Source: Symbiodinium natans
Taxonomy: Eukaryota; Sar; Dinophyceae; Suessiales; Symbiodiniaceae
Assembly: GCA_905221605.1 (NCBI GenBank)
Contig: CAJNDS010002789.1
Span: 1 to 64,000, forward strand
DNA: 64,000 bases
Direction: 5' to 3'
Under the pieces are notes generated by a model. It made no database searches, was not told the DNA's origin, and was given only the letters and a program-made list of their open reading frames with translations. Below, one piece after another: positions 58,101 through 64,000 of the stretch; the stretch's first letter is position 1, and each line of letters begins with the position of its first letter. Position numbers and translations under genes: made by a program.

Positions 58101-61100
58101 GGGTATCACTGCCACTGGAAGGAAACGCAAAGCATGGAAGCCCCCTGGCGTTGATCCGGAAATCGAAGAGGAGGACCGCATGAAATGCGCCGCGACGAAA
58201 CCTTACCAGCAAGGGCCCAAAAGCCTCACACACAACCGATGAGCCCGTGCAAGGTGCAATACATGCAGTCGCGCATGCGCGCACTCGCATCGGCGTGACA
58301 CTCAAGCAGAGCTCCACGACAATGTGCGGGGCTGCAGGTCGCTGCTCTGCGCGCACTGCGTGCACTGCGTGCACTGCGACTTCCCCTCGACAGAAAGGCC
58401 CCCAGCAGCACAAGGGCCCTCGACGAGGCACGCGATGCTCAAAGGTCACACGGAGCTCGCGTACAAAGGAACAAACATACGGGGGGCGAAGAGAGGGGGA
58501 ACACCAGGTGAGGTGGTGCTGCATCTTCTAGGTGTGAGAGTAAACCAAAGAAGCTTGAAGTGAAGCGATCGGCACCCACCCCTCATCAGCCAATCCCTGG
58601 AAATGTCAAGCTTCAACAACTTGAACACGCTTTTGCATGTCAAGGATGATCCCCTCCATGCCCCGACTCTCTATGAAGACCGATGCTTGCAGGCCCGGAA
58701 ACATGTTGGCTATCGTCATTATCGCTGGGCTCTGCCGCCATCCTGCACCGATGTCCTGAGAAGCCCTGTGCCCTGACTCCATGCTTGCCTTTTGTCAAGT
58801 CGACCTTTGGCAAGACATTCCTATCGTCTTGGGTGCAGCACTTGCGCGGCAGACTCTCAAGTCAGAGTCTTAGCCTTGGGCGTCGGGTGCTAGTCCGTGC
58901 GCGAGCCGCGATGCTGCGTTTGAAGCCCCCACGCATCTGCCCTACTTTAAAACGGATCCGGAAGGTGCTGGACTGGCCGAAAAGCAGCTTCGTGCCGGCC
59001 CTCTGGCAGAATCCTCGGCTTCTCAGGGTCCATGCTGCGGATTTGGGCGGCTGCTGGAGGCCTCATAGCGCAGCGGCACGCGAGCCTCATAATGGTAGTA
59101 TGGCACGTGGCTCATGGGATGCATGCGGGGCAATGAGGGCTTCGGAGGGGCGCAGGATGTTGTGACGATGCTAAACGCCGGAAATTGGCCATTTCCGGAG
59201 CTTGGCACTACAGTCCGAACCTTTTGCTCACAAGCCTGCTTCGACCAGCAAAGTTAGCTCCCACATGCTCGCGCATGCTAGAGCAGATTGATAGGCCCCA
59301 GTCAGGTGGCATGCTGTGCCGTCACATCCCATGCCGCACCCGAGACAGCTGCCGAGGCTCGCGCCTTGCGCCTTGCGCAGTCATGAGGCGTCCATACTGA
59401 CCGGTCAGAATTCACGGCGTAGCTTTAGATTCGCCGTTGGCCTTTGGAGGCCTTTGCAGGCCTCTGCCAGCACAAAGCAGCACAGGGCGCTATCAGTACT
59501 GCGCCTGGGTTCACAAACAAAATTTGACAACAATTTCAGTTTGAAAGTCTGCGACGGCCGCAGTCTCAAAGGAGACTCTCCAAGTGCACTTTTTGCTAAA
59601 TTCCAGTTCTACCTAGACATGCGAAAATCGTTCTCTCAAAAGAAAAAAAGAAGAGTGGGCACTTGGCCCCGGATAAGCAGAGCCCCAACCAACATTTCGA
59701 GCAAGAAAGCCACGGAGACACCATGCACCGTCCAGCCCCAGCCGTGATAGCTGTCTCAGGAAACCAACCGATATGAAGCTAGGCATGCAGGGAATGCTTT
59801 GCTAGGGCACCCCAAGCAGTCGGATGAACCTGGAACCAATTGCGTCGGACTGCCACATCTGCGGCAATGGGAAGTCCGCGGCCAGCAAGGTTTGCCCAGG
59901 CTCGCGAGCTTGGCCAGCGCGTGCCTAACGAGGGACAACTGTAAGCCGCTTGATGGAACTCAGGTTGACTGCCTTTGCCATAGCCGAAAACGAAGGACGC
60001 ACGCCAGCCCAAATCCAGCATTCGCTTCCTTAGGCTTCGTGGCGTAGAAGCTTCGTGACTTTGTGTCTCATGCAGTCTTCCGCCTGTTGCAGCTAAGCAT
60101 CTGCGTCACTGTAACCGGGGCATACGCAAAACAGGGCTCCAGCGAAGCAACCTGAGACAACCGTAGCAGTGCAGACATACTCCAAGATGCCCAAGATGCC
60201 TTGCAAAGTCTTAAAGAAAAAAGCAACGTTTCTGTATCGCATGCCTCGCAGTGACAGTTCTTGCGGTAGGCCACACTGTTCGTGAATCGTGTGACATTCT
60301 GTATGTTCCCCTTTAACTGTTTCAGCGCAATCTTCCCATTGGGTCGGAAATCCCAGTCTTTGCATGATTTGGAGGCGTGCTTCATGACACTGTGGGATAC
60401 TGTGGGGAAATCTTGCTGATGCCGGTGATAGACGGAGATGAGCAGAGTGACAAGTAATTCTCTGACCGGCATCTTGGAGGGACAGGCCGAAATGTTTGAA
60501 ACCCCGAGGCAGAGGGTGAAGAACTGAACCCAGGTTAAAGATAGGCAAAGGAACTATGTCCTCGACGTCCAGCTCAGCATCCACCTCAGCGTGGCTGCTA
60601 GGCCCACTATTGTTGTCCAGAGAGTTTATGGCATATCTCGGGATCTCCTATGCGCACCCTGTCCCCAAGGCGTCCGCCATGCTGAGGGGGACTGCATGGC
60701 AATGTCCGAGCAATCGGCGGCTCACGATTGCAGCCAGTAGCGGAGACAAGGGCACGACGGAGCTTAGTACGAAACATTCCTTAGACCGGCATCACTCCCA
60801 CTGGGCGAGCCCTGAGCTGCTGCCATCTTTGGATCTACCTACCTTTACGAATAGACTCGCCGCAAAGGCTCTCATGCTCTCAGATGCCTCTATTTCATGG
60901 CACGATGTTTGCGCTGGCTTAGAAGCGCTGTCCTGTAAGTTCTGGCTGCTGGCAAAGGTGCATTGAACTTGGGCTAAGATCAGTCTCGGCAACATGGGAT
61001 GGTGGCTGTCGCAGCACGCCATTAGAGGCAGCGGGACGGCAAGTGGTCCATTGCTGCGCAGCGCACATCCGGTGACGTCAGGAATGCAAACAGCCGTGAT

Positions 61101-61659
61101 TCATCCGAACTGTCTTTGTGTCATGTGCATCTGTGAAAAAAGAGGTTTGCCTCTATTCGTGAATCCGACATGTTTGGCAGCCAATGCACTTGAGTGGAAT
61201 GGCTGCTGCATGTTCCAACGCAATTCCAATTTAGTATCCTGCACAGATGGACTCGCACATCCAGAACGCGCAGCACGTTTCCCGGCAGGCCTGCAATGGT
61301 CCACACATGCTTCCACATGCTTCCATGTGCCAGACTGCGCCCACTTAATGGGCGCGCCAGCTTGGTCTATCTTCATTGTGACATTACCTCGTGCTGACAG
61401 GTGCAGCGATGAAGTCTAAGCGGCCCTGTCATCCACCAACTTCCGCAAGCGCCTGACCTACGGCAAATTGTCATGTCGGCGGCATCCACCATGAACCAAT
61501 AAGCTCTGAGAGACCCAATGTACATTGTGGATTGTAGACAATGCAGACCCCTTTTGCCAAGCTCCCTTCCTCGCCTCGTCCAAATCCTGGCCCAACGCCG
61601 GGCTGGCCGTCAACCGCTGCAAAAGCGCTTCGGCCTCGCGCCTCGCGAAAACTTCTCTC

Positions 61660-61800
61660 TCACTCTTTTTTGGGGGGGTGCTCTCTGAGCCCTCGATTCT
61701 TTTTTTCACAGTGCACAACTCGTATTAAAGACTCTACTTCTTGTGGTTCTTGTTATGTTTTTCTCCTCCTCTTCTTCTTCTTCTTCTACTTCTGCTGTGG
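61660..61800 (+). repeat. Pyrimidine-rich tract with (CTT)n
   Basis: T-runs and CTCCTCCTCTTCTTCTTCTT between 61660 and 61800. Low complexity, no gene. Confidence 0.6.
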
Positions 61801-62013
61801 TCGTTCCTTGCTTGCCTGTGTGAGAATGGCTATGTTGCTCCGTAACATGTAGACTTGTGCTCTATGACCTCCCCGGCGGCGAGCAGCGGTAGCCGACACC
61901 TGGCCTGCAAAAACACTGTGTTCGGATCACCCCCTCCGTTGGCTGCTTGCTTTTGCCCATGCGAGTTCGGTCATGACAACTAGTCAGCATTGCACCATGA
62001 TATTAGGGTGAAG

Positions 62014-62085
62014 TGTGTGTGTGTGTGAAAGATGTTTCTTTTTTCTCTCTCTCTCTCTCTCTCTCTATCTCTCCCTCCCCCTCAC
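62014..62085 (+). repeat. (GT)n and (CT)n microsatellites
   Basis: GTGTGTGTGTGTG at about 62014-62027 and a CT run of about 12 units at about 62045-62070, followed by CCCTCCCCCTC. Confidence 0.8.
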
Positions 62086-62199
62086 AACAAGCAGGGGTAA
62101 CTCACCTGGACACGCGGCTTCTCAAGTCGCTTTGCTGGCCAGCAAAGCCGTTGGAATGCTTGCCTCCAAAGCTCCATCTTGTCAAGGGCTGCTCACATG

Positions 62200-62500
62200 A
62201 CCCAAGTGCAGACAACACGACGAGTCTCAGGATCGGGCTGAAAAAGTCACGATGTTCCTTGAAGCTTAATGCGCTCATGCCCACAGCCTGCTTCTGCATG
62301 TATAAGTGCTGTTTGCCGAGACTGCACTTCAGCACTCTCACTGACACTCGGCGAACTTTGGTGCAGGTGAAGCCAGGTGAAGCCTTCTCCACATCCGCGG
62401 GAGGCGAGACGGAGCCTCGAATGCCGAATGTGTTCATGCCATACTTGAGAATCTGCGCCACGTCGAGGTACCATGAGGTGGCTATCTTTAACTATACTTG
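62200..62500 (-). CDS. Two-exon fragment of an unrecognised minus-strand gene
   Basis: The first exon (about 62500-62384) reads TSWYLDVAQILKYGMNTFG, then IRGSVSPPADVEK, and meets the donor GAGAAG|GC. The next starts at CTTCAAG|GAA (62257) with EHRDFFSPILRLVVLSALG. Both borders are phase 0 and the 126-base intron (62258-62383) is GC-AG, the same design as the SEC63 and cNMP-domain genes. No family is recognised. The longer plus-strand frame 62473-63366 overlapping upstream of it looks non-coding. Confidence 0.45.
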
Positions 62501-63259
62501 ACTACTTGATATGGCGAGACATGCAAGACTTGTGGAGTTTGGACCTTCTCCGTGAGCAAGCTCCGCTGACCTGGCAAACGACATTGTGCTTTGGACACTG
62601 CTGTGCCATCTTGGAGTCAGATGACCCCGCCTTTCAGTCGCAGGCTCTGCCTCAGTATGGCCACATGCCAGCGGTGCCTGGACCACTGTGTGTGACGAAG
62701 CATGCATGTATTCTACAAGTACCCTCGCCTACTTGTGATCTGACCCACACCAAAGGTAAGCCGTCCCTGCCTCTGATCTGCCGCTGTACCCTTGAGCCTG
62801 CAGGTGCAGCTCACAAAGGGGTATCTGCCCTTACAAGCAGCTTCCACGTCACTGTCTTGGTCCTCATTCTTGATCAAAGGTGGCCTCTGTATGCAATTGC
62901 TAAGGGGAGTGGGCACCTCCATCCAGTTGCTGCTCTTTCATTTGGTGTGGCCTCCTGCTCCTACGTAATTATGACCAGGATGAGGACAATCCAAACCATC
63001 TCGGTGAAGTTAGCATGCCCAGCCTACGCTCCACGTAGGGCCGTAGGGAGACGAACGAGGGTTACAAGGCGTGTTCGGAAGGACGCTAGGGATGGGAGCT
63101 TAGGGAACCCTGGCTCAACTAGGGAAATATTTTCCCCCAACCCTCGCGAATGCTCTATGCTGGTTTCATGTAAGAGCTTCTCACATCTTCTCCCTGTCAC
63201 AGCTCAATGGACATCTGCAAGGCAAAGCAGTATGAAGCAGCGACGCATGGCCACCTTAC

Positions 63260-63348
63260 CGAGGCCACACTCGGCATCGTTCGAAGGCCGCGTCTCTTCT
63301 TCACACTCGGCGTCGTTCGAAGGCCGCGTCTCTTCTTCGTTCTCGCGC
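63260..63348 (-). CDS. Exon candidate encoding a duplicated 12-residue acidic repeat
   Basis: Between a GCAG|G acceptor (63348) and a canonical CTCG|GTAAGG donor (63260) the frame reads EEETRPSNDAEC twice. The DNA units (63266-63301, 63302-63337) differ at one base, which is silent in this frame (GAC/GAT) but would change the protein in at least one of the other two minus frames, supporting this one. It may be part of the same gene as the exons at 62.2-62.5 kb. Confidence 0.4.
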
Positions 63349-63379
63349 CTGCACTGCAAGGAGTGAGGGAATTCCTCTG

Positions 63380-64000
63380 TGGTAGGGGCTGCAGGTCAGA
63401 CGGGTTATGCGGTGCTTCAATGCCCTTGCGAGACGTGAAGACGTACGAGTATCATGACGCCAAGAGCCTGCTTTCCAGCACCTCTGTCCGCGGTGCGTTG
63501 AGAGGTACTTCCGGTACTTCCTCTTTTTGTGCTTCCTCTTTGGAAAGCTTGTCCTGTGCCCCACGCAAAATGGGTTTGCGAGGGCACCGACGGGTTTTCG
63601 TCGATTCCACAAAGTCAAACTACCCTTTGCATCCGAGGATCCGGTTGTTTTCTCGCCCCCTTGCTGCGCACAGCTTCCGTCCTCGGTCACAGACGTAACG
63701 TGGACTCACTCACACAACAACACAACGAATTGAGCTTCTGTGCGCGATTGCATGAGACTGCTCGTGTGGACATGCCGTCATACTCTGCCCCCCAGTTGTA
63801 AGTGCTCGGCATGCAGGGTGCATCCTTTTTGTAATCCCACCAGGCACGACCTCACAAGACTTTTCTGAGTGGCCCTATGCATCCTGCTGGCAGCCCTCCC
63901 GTCTTCACGTTTGTGAGCTTTGGGCTGACTTGCATTCTTGCAAACGCCCACAAGTTGCAAGTAATTATGCATGAGGGACGGTAGAGGGCTGTGAGGACCT
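63380..64000. other. No supportable feature at the window end
   Basis: Short frames on both strands without domains. If the minus-strand gene at 62-63.3 kb is real, its 5' exons should lie here or beyond the window. Confidence 0.35.

Larger units (their letters stand above)
46185..61480. repeat. Large tandem duplication, copy 2 (about 15.3 kb)
   Basis: Homologue of 30170-45170 in the same orientation. Differences from copy 1: lacks the 255-base minisatellite insertion, carries a 291-base internal tandem duplication (50954-51535), a longer GGCTTAGCT array, about 515 extra bases between 53 and 58 kb, and a 770-to-210-base replacement at 59.03-59.24 that removes two exon candidates. Together with a lost donor this suggests copy 2 is decaying or has a different gene structure. 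Confidence 0.9.

Noticed and set aside
62473-63366. 297-codon plus-strand frame
   Set aside because: Residue pattern is irregular with no domain. The opposite strand has exon candidates with splice signals and a frame-specific silent change, so this is likely a shadow frame.
1-64000. tRNA, rRNA and spliced-leader RNA genes
   Set aside because: I looked for the T-loop motif GGTTCGAATCC, conserved rRNA words and the dinoflagellate spliced-leader core (CCGTAGCCATTTTGGCTC) and saw no convincing match on reading. A covariance-model scan would be decisive.
1-64000. Prokaryotic defence or operon-like system
   Set aside because: Intron-split genes, GC-AG splicing, a Sec63 homologue and EF-hands show this is eukaryotic nuclear DNA. 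No restriction, toxin-antitoxin, Cas or phage genes were seen.

Overview
The window looks like nuclear DNA of a dinoflagellate, most likely a Symbiodiniaceae-like alga. The evidence is as follows. Genes are split into many short exons. Most introns that can be placed start with GC or GA instead of GT, and exons resume as AG|G, the splice habit known from dinoflagellates. Supported exons from 15.4 to 29.6 kb all lie on the minus strand (a one-way gene block). Plant-type telomere heptamers (CCCTAAA/TTTAGGG) occur internally. No bacterial operons, Shine-Dalgarno sites, rRNA or tRNA genes were seen. All gene models here are hand-drawn from one DNA sequence without transcripts, so exon borders are proposals.

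Layout. 1-8.5 kb is mostly anonymous sequence with G-rich tracts, a 9-bp minisatellite and two possible exons near 7.3-8.1 kb. 8.5-12.5 kb is a very C-rich satellite block. 12.5-13.5 kb holds degenerate interstitial telomere repeats, a fold-back element and short repeats. 13.5-15.3 kb is an AT-rich block with hairpins and repeats. 15.4-29.6 kb is the gene-rich part, all minus strand: a cyclic-nucleotide-binding-domain protein (15.4-19.6), a RanBP2-type zinc-finger protein (20.3-21.4), SEC63 of the ER translocon (23.0-25.5, perhaps with a tail exon at 22.4), a JmjC/cupin-like protein with a signal peptide and two EF-hands (25.9-28.7), and a glycosyltransferase-like exon (29.2-29.6).

30.2-61.5 kb is a head-to-tail duplication of a roughly 15-kb unit: copy 1 about 30.2-45.2, copy 2 about 46.2-61.5, separated by an AT-rich spacer at 45.2-46.1. 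Similarity between copies is patchy, from almost identical to barely alignable. Several minus-strand exon candidates of an unrecognised gene lie in the unit, and copy 2 has lost at least two of them and one splice donor. 61.5-64 kb contains further minus-strand exon candidates, including one with a 12-residue acidic repeat.

Functional links: SEC63 and the signal-peptide JmjC-like/EF-hand protein both point to the endoplasmic reticulum, and a glycosyltransferase would act in the same pathway, but neighbourhood in a dinoflagellate gene block is weak evidence for joint function. I found no prokaryote-type defence system, CRISPR array or complete transposon.
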